A stretch of DNA of 64,000 nt from VXRD01 sp965232265 (GTDB lineage: Bacteria; Latescibacterota; UBA2968): the NCBI GenBank assembly GCA_965232265.1, contig CBDDPH010000002.1, positions 4,340,001-4,404,000 on the forward strand, read 5' to 3'. The translations under genes and the position numbers were made by a program. Below, piece after piece: positions 16,462 to 26,099 of the stretch; position 1 is the stretch's first letter, and every line of letters starts with the position of its first letter. The notes beneath the pieces were generated by a model, which was not told where the DNA came from, ran no database searches, and saw only the letters and a list, made by a program, of their open reading frames with translations.

Positions 16462-17253
16462 GTGAACGCACCACCAATCCCAGAACGCCCACCCATCCCG
16501 GGCGTCAAACACATCGTCGCAATCGCCAGTGGCAAAGGCGGCGTGGGCAAAACCACGACCGCGTCGAATTTGGCTGTGGCAATGGCACAATCGGGACACG
16601 CGGTGGGATTGATGGATGCGGATATTTACGGACCCAATGTACCGATCATGATGGGCAGCAAAGCGCAACCACAAATGACACCCGAACAAAAAATTGAACC
16701 CCTTGAGCTGTACGGTGTAAAAATGGTATCTCTGGGATTAATCGCTGGCGATGGCGTACCCATCATCTGGCGCGGCCCCATGTTGGCCAAAATGGTGACC
16801 CAATTCGTGCGCGACGTGGCCTGGGCACCACTCGATTGCCTGGTCATCGACTTGCCCCCGGGCACCGGCGATGTGCAACTGACCCTGACCCAATCGACCC
16901 CATTGGACGGCGCTGTCATCGTAACAACACCCCCCCTGGTCGCCCTGGAAGATGTGCGACGCGGGGTCGAAATGTTTCACACCGTTGAAGTACCCGTGTT
17001 GGGCGTGATCGAAAACATGAGCACTTATATATGCAGCAAGTGCGGCACAGAAACGCCAATTTTTGGTCAAGGAGGTGGCGAACGCACAGCAAAAGCTTAT
17101 GGCGTGCCGTTTTTGGGCGCAATTCCCCTGCATCTACAGGTACAAATGGGAAGTGACACGGGAGAACCGATTGTAGCCTCTGACCCCAACTCGCCTCTAA
17201 CAAAGATATACCGCGACATCGCCGATAGCGTATGGCAATCGCTGGAGATGTAA
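16462..17253 (+). CDS. Mrp/NBP35-family iron-sulfur carrier ATPase
   Basis: 263 residues, cytoplasmic P-loop ATPase that carries and delivers [4Fe-4S] clusters. The deviant Walker A SGKGGVGKTT lies at 23-32, with MDADIYGPNVP at the switch region and LPPGTGD at the Walker B side. The cluster-binding C-x-x-C is C191-C194 (YICSKCG). The N-terminal MIP18-like domain found in many Mrp proteins is missing, so this is the short form. GTG start with AGGAG upstream. It stands alone, between a dispersed repeat and the efflux operon. Confidence 0.9.
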   Translation: MNAPPIPERPPIPGVKHIVAIASGKGGVGKTTTASNLAVAMAQSGHAVGLMDADIYGPNVPIMMGSKAQPQMTPEQKIEPLELYGVKMVSLGLIAGDGVPIIWRGPMLAKMVTQFVRDVAWAPLDCLVIDLPPGTGDVQLTLTQSTPLDGAVIVTTPPLVALEDVRRGVEMFHTVEVPVLGVIENMSTYICSKCGTETPIFGQGGGERTAKAYGVPFLGAIPLHLQVQMGSDTGEPIVASDPNSPLTKIYRDIADSVWQSLEM

Positions 17254-17423
17254 AACCTGCATTGTACAATCGCATATCACACCTGCGAGTGCCTTGTTTA
17301 TTTCTTTCTTGAAAACTATACACCCGTTCAGTATATTTATACTAATTTCCGAAACCAGTCTTCCCACTGGTGCGTCAAAGGTCTTGTAGAATTCAGGCAT
17401 ATTCCAACTTGTGAGGATAAGTG

Positions 17424-18671
17424 ATGTTGCAACGTGTATCGGTTATACTCGGAATTCTAATTCTTCTCTGGACGTTTTCGGGGTGCAGTGAGGAAGCCAC
17501 TGCTGACAAGGCAGCTTCTGATAGCAAGGCAAAGACCAGTTCGACCAAAACTGATTCTGCCAAAACTGATTCTGCCAAAGTTGCCGCGAGGAAGAAACGC
17601 ACCAAACAACCGAATCCAAAAGCCAAAAATCAACCAAATCCCAACCGCAGAAATCAAAAACCGAGAGTCGCCGAAGGGGTACCCGTAAAAGTATCCGTCG
17701 TAGGAACGGGCGAAATCTCTCAGCATGTGCTCTACAGCGCCACAGTAGAAGCCGAAGAAACCATCGATATTTACGCACGAGGCTCCGGATTGGTGCGACG
17801 CGTACTGGTCGAAGAAGGAGCGCGTGTGCGCGAGGGCCAGGTGCTAATCGAACTGGTTGACGACGAATTAAAACTCAACGAAGCCGAAGCGAAATTGACG
17901 TATCAAAAGATGGAAAGCCAGCTCAAAAGAAAAGAAGAGTTATTTAATCGACAACTCCTGGCAAAAGAAGAATACGAAGACCTCAAAATCAATGTTGAAC
18001 AGAGCAAAATTCGATGGGAACGCGCCCGATTATCTCTCGACTACGCGCGCGTGCGTGCGCCGGTAAGCGGCGTCATTTCAAGACGCTCGGTCAAGCTGGG
18101 CGACCGCATTGGCGCCAGCACAAAGCTCTACGAAATGGTCAACTTGAGCCGCTTGATCGCGTATGTACACGTGCCAGGGCAAGGCATGCACAATTTAGCC
18201 ATTGGACAGCCCGCACTTGTGACAACAGATTTTTTGCCCGGTATCAAATTTGAAGGGAAGATATTGCGTATCAGTCCAGTGGTCGATCCCGGATCCGGCA
18301 CTTTTAAGGTCACCCTGGAACTGAAATCAAAGAACCGGCAGCTGCGGCCTGGCATGTTTGTCAATGCACACATCGTCACAGCGACCCACCCCCATGCTGT
18401 CCTTGTGCCCAAGCGAGCTGTGGTGTACGACGACGGCCTCCCCCACGTATTCGTCGTATCGGACAGCACCGTCAACAAAGTGCGCTTTGAAATGGGCTTT
18501 GACGACACCGAATTTGTCGAAGTACTCACGGGTGTAAAAAAAGGCGACCAGATAGTCGTGGTGGGACAAAACGGTTTGAAGGACAAAGCCAAAGTGCGAA
18601 TCATCGAAGGTGAAGGATTGCGCATTCCCGCGAAGCCCGACTCAACTGAGGAACAGGCAGAAAAGACGTGA
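17424..18671 (+). CDS. RND efflux periplasmic adaptor lipoprotein (membrane fusion protein)
   Basis: 415 residues. A lipoprotein signal ends at C21 (TFSGC), so the protein is anchored to the inner membrane facing the periplasm. After a Ser/Lys/Asn-rich linker (about 25-75) the order is beta-barrel/lipoyl half (GLVRRVLVEEGARVREGQVL), a short alpha-hairpin, second lipoyl half (RVRAPVSGVISRRSVKLGD), beta-barrel and membrane-proximal domain (GLKDKAKVRIIEGEG). The linker DNA holds a perfect 15-bp tandem duplication at 17547-17576, giving KTDSAKTDSAK. GAGGAT precedes the ATG; an in-frame GTG directly before it is less likely. First gene of a tripartite pump operon. Confidence 0.9.
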   Translation: MLQRVSVILGILILLWTFSGCSEEATADKAASDSKAKTSSTKTDSAKTDSAKVAARKKRTKQPNPKAKNQPNPNRRNQKPRVAEGVPVKVSVVGTGEISQHVLYSATVEAEETIDIYARGSGLVRRVLVEEGARVREGQVLIELVDDELKLNEAEAKLTYQKMESQLKRKEELFNRQLLAKEEYEDLKINVEQSKIRWERARLSLDYARVRAPVSGVISRRSVKLGDRIGASTKLYEMVNLSRLIAYVHVPGQGMHNLAIGQPALVTTDFLPGIKFEGKILRISPVVDPGSGTFKVTLELKSKNRQLRPGMFVNAHIVTATHPHAVLVPKRAVVYDDGLPHVFVVSDSTVNKVRFEMGFDDTEFVEVLTGVKKGDQIVVVGQNGLKDKAKVRIIEGEGLRIPAKPDSTEEQAEKT

Positions 18672-18767
18672 TGAAGTATCTTTCGTTTACCTCTCATGGT
18701 GTGAAAATAGCGAATCGCAGACCTTAAGTGTGTGGGCGGTTCGCTGATTTTTTATGCGGAGCGATAC

Positions 18768-21700
18768 ATGGATAACAATGTGGAATCGGAAACTCGAGAC
18801 AATGTAAAACGAGATTTTTCTCGCACATTTGAGATTACAACCCGGCGGCCCGTAGCGATTTTTATGGTCGTCCTGGCCGTTGCCGTATTTGGTTATGTGT
18901 CTTATCAGCAACTGCCGCTAAACATGATGCCCGATATCTCATATCCAACGCTAACAGTGCGTACCGAATATCCCGATACCGCACCCGAAGAAGTTGAAAA
19001 TTTGATCTCAAGGCCCATTGAACAGCGCTTGGGGGTGGTGAGCAACCTGGTGGGTATCACATCGATCTCCAGACCCGGCATGTCCGACGTGATTTTGGAA
19101 TTTGGCTGGGATACCGATATGAATGACGCCGTGCAAACAGTGCGCGAAAACCTCGACCGCCTCAACTTGCCGCGCGGCGTCAATCGTCCATTGATCTTGC
19201 GCTACGACCCCACGCAAGACCCGATAATGCGCGTTGGGATTTACGGCACCGAAAATATGTATGTATTGCGCCATATCGCCGAAGAAGAAATCAAGCAAGA
19301 ACTGGAAGCGCTCAAAGGCGTAGCCGCAGCGCGTGTGAAAGGCGGACTCGAAGAAGAAATTCGGGTCGAGATCAGCGAGCGGCAATTGGCACTGATGGGC
19401 CTCAATATCAACACCATCAACCGGCGGCTTCAGGAGGAAAATGTCAACCTCGCTGGCGGCAGCTTGCTGGACGGACAAACACAGTACCTCGTGCGTACAC
19501 TAAATGAATTTCGCACCATTGACGAGATTGCCAATCTGGTGGTAGGCGACCGCAACAACATTGAAATCCGCGTAAAAGATGTGGGGCAGGTTTATCGCAC
19601 ACACAAAGAGCGGGAAATCATCACGCGGGTCAATGGGGTAGAAAGTGTAGAAATCGAAATTTTTAAAGAGGCCGACGCCAATATCGTAGCCACAGCACAG
19701 CGCGTGCGCGACCGCCTGTTTGGCACGCCCGAACAATTGGCATACATAGAAAAACTCAAAGCGGGCGAAATCGAAGAAGCCAAAGCCAACGACCGTCGGG
19801 AACAAGTGCGGCAATTTGTGCAGATGAAGGAGATGACGAGCTTTATCGCCTTTACATTGCCCGAAGACGTGGACATGGAACTGCTGTCCGATCAATCGAC
19901 ATTTATTGAATCATCGGTCAATGAAGTCAAGCAAACCGCGCTGATAGGTGGTTTATTGGCAATACTCGTCTTGTACATCTTTCTTCGCAATCCGTCTCAC
20001 ACAGCTATTGTGGGCCTCGCCATCCCAATTTCAATTGTGGCGACATTTGCCCCCATGAACATCTTTGGCGTATCCTTAAATATCATGTCTCTGGGCGGGT
20101 TGGCACTCGGTATTGGCATGCTGGTTGACAATGCCATTGTCGTATTGGAGAGCATTTTTCGATGCCGCGAAGAAGGCGACGATATGATTGCGGCCACCAT
20201 CCGGGGAACCGGGGAAGTCGGCGGAGCGGTTTTTGCATCCACGTTGACAACTGTGGCGGTATTTTTTCCCATTGTATTTGTCGAAGGCGTGGCCGGGCAG
20301 ATTTTTGGCGACATGGCACTAACCGTTGTTTTCTCACTCCTGGCATCTCTGGGCGTCGCGCTATTTTTTATCCCCATGCTGGCTTCTCGGCAAGTGCATC
20401 TGGCACGCGGCGATAGCGAAGGGCAAGGCGCACGTCTGATGCAGTCTGAAGTATTGCAATTGCGCTCTATCGCGTGGTTACTCGAAGGTATGGGCCTGAA
20501 AAACAGGGGCGAAAATGCGCTCCAATATCACGCCATGAATTTTCGCACGCTGTTGATGCGCGTGCCAGTTGGCTTTGCCTACTTATTGGGCGAATACATC
20601 GCCCGCACATTGTGGCTTGCAAGTGTAATCGCGCTCGTGACACTCAAAGCCGCATTCACCATATTGGCGGTTCTTCTATACCCCATTATCTATCCCGGGT
20701 GGGGATTTTATTGTTGGATCGGTTCTGGACCACTATGGCGTCGGGAAATAAATCGCCTGTGGGGACCTTTGTGCGCCTGGGCTGCGGAACAAGACCTTTT
20801 TGGCAAAGCATGGGTACGAATAATATGGGACGATTTGCTGACATTTGTGACACCTCAAAATTTGGGACGCGACCTGAGTGTGCAAATGCGATGGACGGGA
20901 AGGACCTTGAAGCATCTGTTCCAATGGATCTGGAAGAACGCGGTCTGGAAGCGCGTATTAAAAATCGCTCCCGTGCTTCTGGGCGCAATAGGCGTTTTGC
21001 TGCTCTTTGTCCTCGGCGCGGTTTATTTTATTCTTCGATTCCTGATTTTTACCGCGCTCATGTTGATCGGCAAAATACTGATTCTGGCACTCATGTTTGT
21101 GTTTTTAACCGGGTTGGTCGCATTGCTGGTGATCGCCCTTATCCTGTTGCCCATCCTCGCGCCAGTGCTGTTTTTGTTTGAGCGCGGTTTTGCCGCGATT
21201 CGACATGCTTACACGCCGTTTATCCGCTGGGCTTTGCACAACAGGCTGAGCATAGTAGCGGGTGCTGTGGTGCCTTTTGCCTTATGCTGGATGGTCTTGT
21301 TGCCCCGACTGGGCAATGAATTGATCCCACAGGTGCATCAGGGCGAATTTAATGTGGATATTGGTTTGCCCGTAGGCACACCGCTCGAAATGACCGATGA
21401 AACCCTGAAGCTCATCGAATCGCGGGTGATGGATGCTTATGATGTGGGTGCGATTTCTTCGACAGTCGGCGTGGATAAAACCGATATCACATCGTCTGAT
21501 CAGGGCGAGCACACCGGAGTTGTGTCTGTAGTGCTGGAGGATATCGAAACAGACAGCCCCCAAAATGTAATGGCGGGTTGGGGGCAAGACCTCCTGACAT
21601 TGCCCATGCGTATTTGGGGCGGCATCCGAGGGGAAAGTGTTTTGGCACAGCGCGAAGACGCATTGATGGCTGACCTGCGAAACAGGCTCTCGGATTTGCC

Positions 21701-22808
21701 GCAGATAAAAGCCGATTTTTCGCGCCCCGCACTATTTAGTTTTAAGACACCTATAGAAGTGGAAATTCGCGGTTATGATTTGCCAACACTGACCCAATTG
21801 GGGCGCGAAGCCGAGCGGGTAATGAGCGAGATTCCCGGACTTTACGACGTGAAATCGAGCCTTCAGCGCGGCAACCCGGAAGTGCAAATCGTCTATAAGC
21901 GCGACTTATTGGCCAAATACAACTTGAATGTGCGCCAAGTCGCCTCGCTGGTGCGCGAAAAAGTACAGGGCAATGTGGTGACGCGATTTCGAGAAGCCGA
22001 CAGGCGCATTGATGTGTTGGTGCGCGTAGATGAAGCCGACCGCGCCGGAGTAACCGAGTTGCGTCGGCTGGTAGTAAACCCGGGGCGACAGCAAGTGCCT
22101 ATTCGCCTATCTGCAGTGGCCGACATCGAAGTACACGAAGGACCCAGTGAAATTCGGCGCATAGATCAACAACGCGCAGTTCTGATTTCGGCCAATGTCA
22201 GCGGTATAGACTTGGGAACAATGACCGCTATGATTCAGCAAACATTGGAAACAATGGAAGTGCCCCAGGATGTGTCGATGGTCATTGGCGGACAAAACAA
22301 GGAAATGGAGACCTCGTTGAACAGTCTGACCTTTGCCTTGGGCCTCGCAATTTTTCTCGTGTACATCGTCATGGCCTCGCAATTTGAATCATTCCTCCAT
22401 CCGTTCGTAATTATGTTTAGCATTCCACTGGCACTAATTGGCGTAATTGTCATTTTGTTTCTCACCGGCATATCCCTCTCAGTCGTAGTCTTTTTGGGCG
22501 TTATCATGCTGGCGGGCATTGTGGTGAACAACGCCATTGTGCTTGTAGATTATATCAACCACCTGAGGCGTAGTGGTCTGTCCAAATTAGAAGCAATTGT
22601 GCAGGCTGGCGAAGTACGATTGCGCCCCATCTTGATGACCACATCGACAACCGTGCTGGGATTATTGCCCATGGCACTCGGCCTGGGCGATGGCGCAGAA
22701 ATCCGCACGCCAATGGCGATCACCGTCGTAGCCGGACTCATCAGTTCCACCCTTTTAACACTGGTCATTATTCCAACGGTATATTCGCTAATGGACCGCA
22801 GCGAGTAG
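18768..22808 (+). CDS. RND (HAE1-type) efflux permease with large extra membrane insertion
   Basis: 1346 residues, against about 1030-1060 for AcrB-type pumps. N-terminal helix then the porter region with PDISYPTLTVRTEYP; the proton-relay D-N pair lies in GMLVDNAIVVLE in the TM4 region, and the matching late helices carry MLAGIVVNNAIVLVDY. The extra length is concentrated in one place: between TM6 (ending near DNA 20400) and TM7 (from about 21230) there are about 260 added residues with four or five further hydrophobic segments, encoded at about 20400-21200. The start at 18768 has GGAGCG upstream. Drives export through the adjacent adaptor and TolC; substrate unknown. Confidence 0.9.
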   Translation: MDNNVESETRDNVKRDFSRTFEITTRRPVAIFMVVLAVAVFGYVSYQQLPLNMMPDISYPTLTVRTEYPDTAPEEVENLISRPIEQRLGVVSNLVGITSISRPGMSDVILEFGWDTDMNDAVQTVRENLDRLNLPRGVNRPLILRYDPTQDPIMRVGIYGTENMYVLRHIAEEEIKQELEALKGVAAARVKGGLEEEIRVEISERQLALMGLNINTINRRLQEENVNLAGGSLLDGQTQYLVRTLNEFRTIDEIANLVVGDRNNIEIRVKDVGQVYRTHKEREIITRVNGVESVEIEIFKEADANIVATAQRVRDRLFGTPEQLAYIEKLKAGEIEEAKANDRREQVRQFVQMKEMTSFIAFTLPEDVDMELLSDQSTFIESSVNEVKQTALIGGLLAILVLYIFLRNPSHTAIVGLAIPISIVATFAPMNIFGVSLNIMSLGGLALGIGMLVDNAIVVLESIFRCREEGDDMIAATIRGTGEVGGAVFASTLTTVAVFFPIVFVEGVAGQIFGDMALTVVFSLLASLGVALFFIPMLASRQVHLARGDSEGQGARLMQSEVLQLRSIAWLLEGMGLKNRGENALQYHAMNFRTLLMRVPVGFAYLLGEYIARTLWLASVIALVTLKAAFTILAVLLYPIIYPGWGFYCWIGSGPLWRREINRLWGPLCAWAAEQDLFGKAWVRIIWDDLLTFVTPQNLGRDLSVQMRWTGRTLKHLFQWIWKNAVWKRVLKIAPVLLGAIGVLLLFVLGAVYFILRFLIFTALMLIGKILILALMFVFLTGLVALLVIALILLPILAPVLFLFERGFAAIRHAYTPFIRWALHNRLSIVAGAVVPFALCWMVLLPRLGNELIPQVHQGEFNVDIGLPVGTPLEMTDETLKLIESRVMDAYDVGAISSTVGVDKTDITSSDQGEHTGVVSVVLEDIETDSPQNVMAGWGQDLLTLPMRIWGGIRGESVLAQREDALMADLRNRLSDLPQIKADFSRPALFSFKTPIEVEIRGYDLPTLTQLGREAERVMSEIPGLYDVKSSLQRGNPEVQIVYKRDLLAKYNLNVRQVASLVREKVQGNVVTRFREADRRIDVLVRVDEADRAGVTELRRLVVNPGRQQVPIRLSAVADIEVHEGPSEIRRIDQQRAVLISANVSGIDLGTMTAMIQQTLETMEVPQDVSMVIGGQNKEMETSLNSLTFALGLAIFLVYIVMASQFESFLHPFVIMFSIPLALIGVIVILFLTGISLSVVVFLGVIMLAGIVVNNAIVLVDYINHLRRSGLSKLEAIVQAGEVRLRPILMTTSTTVLGLLPMALGLGDGAEIRTPMAITVVAGLISSTLLTLVIIPTVYSLMDRSE

Positions 22809-23008
22809 GGGTGGATCCCTGTGCCCGCATGCAGTTCCAGCCCCCAGCCCATTTTTTCCAATTGACTTTTAGCAACTTTCCATTTTCTTAAACACTTGGA
22901 ATTTTTTTTGTGGCAAAGTAAGAAAATACTCGGTAACTTTTTGGGCGTTTTTTCGTCTAATCCTTGTAACAACGATAGTCACCCTATTTGCGAAATATGG
23001 AGATTTGA

Positions 23009-24382
23009 ATGATGTGTTTTAGATATATCGCTGTATTGACAATTATCTTTGCCAGTGTGAATACAAGTGCTCAGGAAGAGCGAAGGGAAATGCGCCTCAC
23101 GCTAAATGAGTGTGTGGAGGTCTCGCTGATGAGCAGTGCCCAAATTGAGCAATTTAAGTACACAGTTGCGATTGCCGAGACCCAGGTAGATAATGCGCGA
23201 AACAGTTTTTTTCCGACTAACTCCACGATGACCTGGGGACTCAATAGAAGTGTTCAGGGGCCGCGTGAAGGACAAGTTTTGGATCAGACGACCGGTACGC
23301 TGGTGCAGTTATTGGGGGAAGATCGAATTGGTGGTGGGCAGAACTTCAGAATTACTGGACTGTCAATGCCCATTTATGACGGTCAAATCATCTCTCAGCT
23401 ATCGAGCGCGAAAAACAGTCTGAGGCAAACGCAAATGCAACAAACTGGCACTCGTCAGACAATCATTTTTCAGACCAAACAGCGCTACTTTCTGTTGTTA
23501 CAAGCCATTAAATTACTGGAAGTCCAGCAAGAACGCGTACGGGTATCCGAAGAGAGCCTGCGTCGCGCAGAAACCCTGTACGAGATTGGATCCGCAGCAA
23601 TTTTACAGGTGACAAATGCAAGATCGAATCTGGCGGGTTTGCGTGCAACCCTGATTCAGCGAGAAAATGCCGTGTTCATCGCCCAGTCAAACTTGGCATT
23701 TACAATGGGCCTGGGTACAGACGTAGATATTATTCCATCAGAAGAAGAATTTGAACTTCTGCCTCCAAAATATTCTTTTACCGATGCGCTATCTATCGCG
23801 CTTGCAGAACACCCCGATATTCTGGGTAGCAAATACGGTATGCTGTCTGCCCGAGATACTTATAATGCAACGAGAAAGGGGTTGTACCATCCCAGAATAA
23901 CGATGAGCACGGGTGCTTATAGCTGGAGCATTGGTAAAGATGAGGAATTTGGCGGTGTAGAAGACATATTCCTCAAGAACTATAACTATAGTTTTAGTAT
24001 CGGCGTGACGATGCCCCTATTTAACTTAAATACGAGCATCAACCTGAAACGCCAAAAGCTGCAGTATTTGCGCAGTCAAGAGCAGTTAGATCAGGCCAAA
24101 CGACAAAAAGCATTGGACCTTCGTCTGCGCTATCTCAACTTGGAGCGCTTTCGGCGGCTGATCGAAGCAAATGAAGTGGCAGTGCAAGCGGCTGAAGAAA
24201 ATTTTAAGCTGGAAGAAGAGCGGTATAATTTTGGTGGGGGCACTTTTCTAGAGCGATTGACCGCTCAGCGCGATTTGTTTGATGCACGCAATAATCTCGT
24301 GCAGTCAAAATACAACTACTTGATCGAAATGGCGAATTTGGAAAACGAAGTCGGCACACCTGTTGCCGGAAATCCTGAATAG
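23009..24382 (+). CDS. TolC-family outer-membrane efflux channel
   Basis: 457 residues. A signal peptide (MMCFRYIAVLTIIFASVNTSAQ) is followed by the LTLNECVEVSL opening typical of outer-membrane efflux proteins. Two OEP repeats follow, each with long amphipathic helices; A-L-x-x-H-P-D-I starts the second (ALAEHPDILGSKY). Coiled-coil forming ERYNFGGGTFLERLTAQRDL lies near the end. It is the third part of the RND pump, 200 bp behind the permease; its own promoter in that gap cannot be excluded. GGAG lies a few bases before ATGATG. Confidence 0.88.
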   Translation: MMCFRYIAVLTIIFASVNTSAQEERREMRLTLNECVEVSLMSSAQIEQFKYTVAIAETQVDNARNSFFPTNSTMTWGLNRSVQGPREGQVLDQTTGTLVQLLGEDRIGGGQNFRITGLSMPIYDGQIISQLSSAKNSLRQTQMQQTGTRQTIIFQTKQRYFLLLQAIKLLEVQQERVRVSEESLRRAETLYEIGSAAILQVTNARSNLAGLRATLIQRENAVFIAQSNLAFTMGLGTDVDIIPSEEEFELLPPKYSFTDALSIALAEHPDILGSKYGMLSARDTYNATRKGLYHPRITMSTGAYSWSIGKDEEFGGVEDIFLKNYNYSFSIGVTMPLFNLNTSINLKRQKLQYLRSQEQLDQAKRQKALDLRLRYLNLERFRRLIEANEVAVQAAEENFKLEEERYNFGGGTFLERLTAQRDLFDARNNLVQSKYNYLIEMANLENEVGTPVAGNPE

Positions 24383-24397
24383 TACGGAGGCGAATCT

Positions 24398-24856
24398 ATG
24401 GGTATGTTTCATCGAACTGGTATGGGATTGGTTGTGGCTGCCCTGCTCTTGAGCACGGCTGTACCTGCCCAGGCTGTGGGCAAGGATTTTTTGATGCGGT
24501 CAAAATTTCACAGCGCGTTGATGTTGGGCCTGGGTGGCGTTCTGATTAAGGAAGCATTCGATGCCAAAAAAGAGGCCAATGATGCTTATGATCTTTACAA
24601 ACAAGCTGGCACCTCTGCATTAGCACAAAATTTTTACGATAATTCCAAGCGTCATGACACCCGCGCCGCAGTATTGGGCGTTGCTGGCGGCGCAGCGATT
24701 CTTTTTGCCGTACACCTATTTATCAAAGAAGATGAGAGTGGTTTGCCGCCCCCAAAGATGAATCGGGGCATCGTGAACATTAAAGGTGTGGCATTAGACA
24801 TAAAAGGCGACGTGTTTCAGAGAAAGATGCAGGTGCAACTCAAAAAAGGGTTCTGA
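24398..24856 (+). CDS. Small secreted/membrane protein of unknown function, last gene of efflux operon
   Basis: 152 residues, not recognised. A signal peptide ends near PAQAVGKD (about 27). Two further hydrophobic stretches (about 40-50 and 88-108: VLGVAGGAAILFAVHLFI) suggest membrane association, and the C-terminal 40 residues (GIVNIKGVALDIKG) are beta-like. ACGGAGG is well placed before the ATG. It follows tolC by 15 bp and is closed by a strong terminator, so it is part of the efflux operon and may be an accessory lipoprotein-like or envelope-anchoring factor. Confidence 0.65.
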   Translation: MGMFHRTGMGLVVAALLLSTAVPAQAVGKDFLMRSKFHSALMLGLGGVLIKEAFDAKKEANDAYDLYKQAGTSALAQNFYDNSKRHDTRAAVLGVAGGAAILFAVHLFIKEDESGLPPPKMNRGIVNIKGVALDIKGDVFQRKMQVQLKKGF

Positions 24857-24876
24857 AAACAAAAATAACCGAAATC

Positions 24877-24912
24877 AAAAGGACGATACTTACAACGTAT
24901 CGTCCTTTTTTT
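24877..24912 (+). terminator. Strong intrinsic terminator of the RND efflux operon
   Basis: GGACGATAC (24881-24889) pairs with GTATCGTCC (24897-24905) around a 7-base loop, extended by AAAA/TTTT, and followed by a seven-T run. Textbook form; also usable in reverse for the minus-strand remnant that ends at 24941. Confidence 0.9.
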
Positions 24913-24940
24913 ATGCGACGTACGCCTGTATTGTGTTTGC

Positions 24941-25174
24941 TTATTCATTTTTTAGTTCTTTCACGGGGTCTGTTCGCACAATGCGTATGGTGTGATATGA
25001 AATTGCCGCAAGTGCCAGGGCGATACAGCCTATCGCTGGTCCTGCAAAGTGCATTGGCTCCAGTGGCATTTGAAAAGGAAAGCGTTGCAAATACGCACGC
25101 ATCGCAAAAAAGGCCAGGATGCATCCAATTATACACCCAATGAATGCAAGACGAACTATGGGTAAGGATAGCAA
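24941..25174 (-). pseudogene. C-terminal remnant of an FtsX/MacB-type ABC transporter permease
   Basis: 77 codons reading two membrane helices (about 6-25 and 43-60) and ending R-I-V-R-T-D-P-V-K-E-L-K-N-E. The ending A-x-R-x-D-P-V-x-x-L-R-x-E is the signature tail of FtsX/MacB permeases, normally 400-800 residues. Nothing upstream in this frame encodes the N-terminal helix or periplasmic domain, so only the 3' end survives. The sequence just upstream (25233-25269) holds two operator-like palindromes, perhaps the old control region brought close by deletion. Confidence 0.65.
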
Positions 25175-25545
25175 AACAAAGAGGGAGTGGAATAAGTTAC
25201 GAAAAGTGGCTTAAAATTGATGTACGCGAAAGTGTCCGATTTTGGGACAGTAGTGTCCGAAAATGAACACTGAGTTACAAAAAAATCAAAAAAGCAACTA
25301 CAGATGCATACAGGGGTCAAGTGATTAGCTCAGAGGACGCGACTAAGTACCACTTCTTCTAAATATTGCGTGAATACAATGGGGAATATAATTTGTGGCG
25401 AACAGTAAAAGACGCGAAAAATAAATGCGTGCGTAGCGGTGGATCTCTGTAACCGTCTGAAGATACAGTGCAGCCACAATAACGATTGTCAAATTTGAGT
25501 GCATCGTCGGGTTTGTCATTGGGCGATTTGTGGAGGGCGTTTGAT
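25175..25545. other. Intergenic stretch without a supported gene
   Basis: 371 bases between the permease remnant and the DUF2227 gene. Apart from the two palindromes listed separately I see no gene, terminator or RNA here. Short open frames on the minus strand (about 25343-25607) are antisense or low-complexity in character with no ribosome-binding site. Confidence 0.5.
25233..25269. promoter_or_regulatory. Two tandem operator-like palindromes (TGTCC-N6/7-GGACA type)
   Basis: TGTCC (25233-25237) with GGACA (25245-25249), spacer 7, and TGTCC (25254-25258) with GAACA (25265-25269), spacer 6. Both sites share the longer word AGTGTCCGA and lie two helical turns apart (21 bp), as expected for a dimeric regulator binding one face of the DNA. 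They precede the truncated ABC permease on the minus strand. The regulator is not in the window. Confidence 0.45.
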
Positions 25546-26040
25546 ATGCCATCGGGAAAAACACACACGCGGATTGATCTTTTTTTATTAGTGGTCATCA
25601 TCGGCATAGGAGCCTGTTTTTGGGGATCCCTCGTCGAATATTTCGGACGCGATGAAATGGTCGAATACGGAACCGTTTTTGTGATTGCCTATTTATTTGG
25701 CACGTTTTTACTATCGCCCGACCTAGACTTAAAAGCCAGTGATCCATTGAAGAACTGGGGGATTTTGCGTTTGCTATGGCGACCTTATTCTCATATTTTC
25801 AAACACAGAGGGCTTTCCCATACGCCGATTGTGGGTACCTTGACCCGGGTGCTTTATATTTTCATCGTTGTGTACGCAATCGCCGCTATGGCCAACGCAT
25901 TCTTTGATCTGGGCTGGAAAATGTCGTTTGACGACTTGAAAGACATGGATTTCAAAATCGCAATATGGGCACTCGCGGGGCTGTGTTTGCCCGATCTATT
26001 TCACATTTTGGCCGATCACACACTTAAAAACGCCCGTTGA
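25546..26040 (+). CDS. DUF2227 family membrane protein (putative metal-binding)
   Basis: 164 residues. The opening MPSGKTHTRIDLF, then SPDLDLK, then FKHRGLSHTPIVGT and the late PDLFHILADH are the conserved His/Asp motifs of DUF2227, thought to bind metal and related to the LexA-unlinked membrane hydrolase YdjM/DUF457 group. Three or four membrane helices (about 12-30, 42-58, 98-120, 135-150). The start at 25546 fits these motifs and has GGAGGG upstream; the frame is open for 20 further codons upstream. Function unknown. Confidence 0.85.
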   Translation: MPSGKTHTRIDLFLLVVIIGIGACFWGSLVEYFGRDEMVEYGTVFVIAYLFGTFLLSPDLDLKASDPLKNWGILRLLWRPYSHIFKHRGLSHTPIVGTLTRVLYIFIVVYAIAAMANAFFDLGWKMSFDDLKDMDFKIAIWALAGLCLPDLFHILADHTLKNAR

Positions 26041-26099
26041 CTTCTGATTTGGTGCCTTTTATATTGCATCCAACATAGATCAAGGCATTGGGAGGCGTG

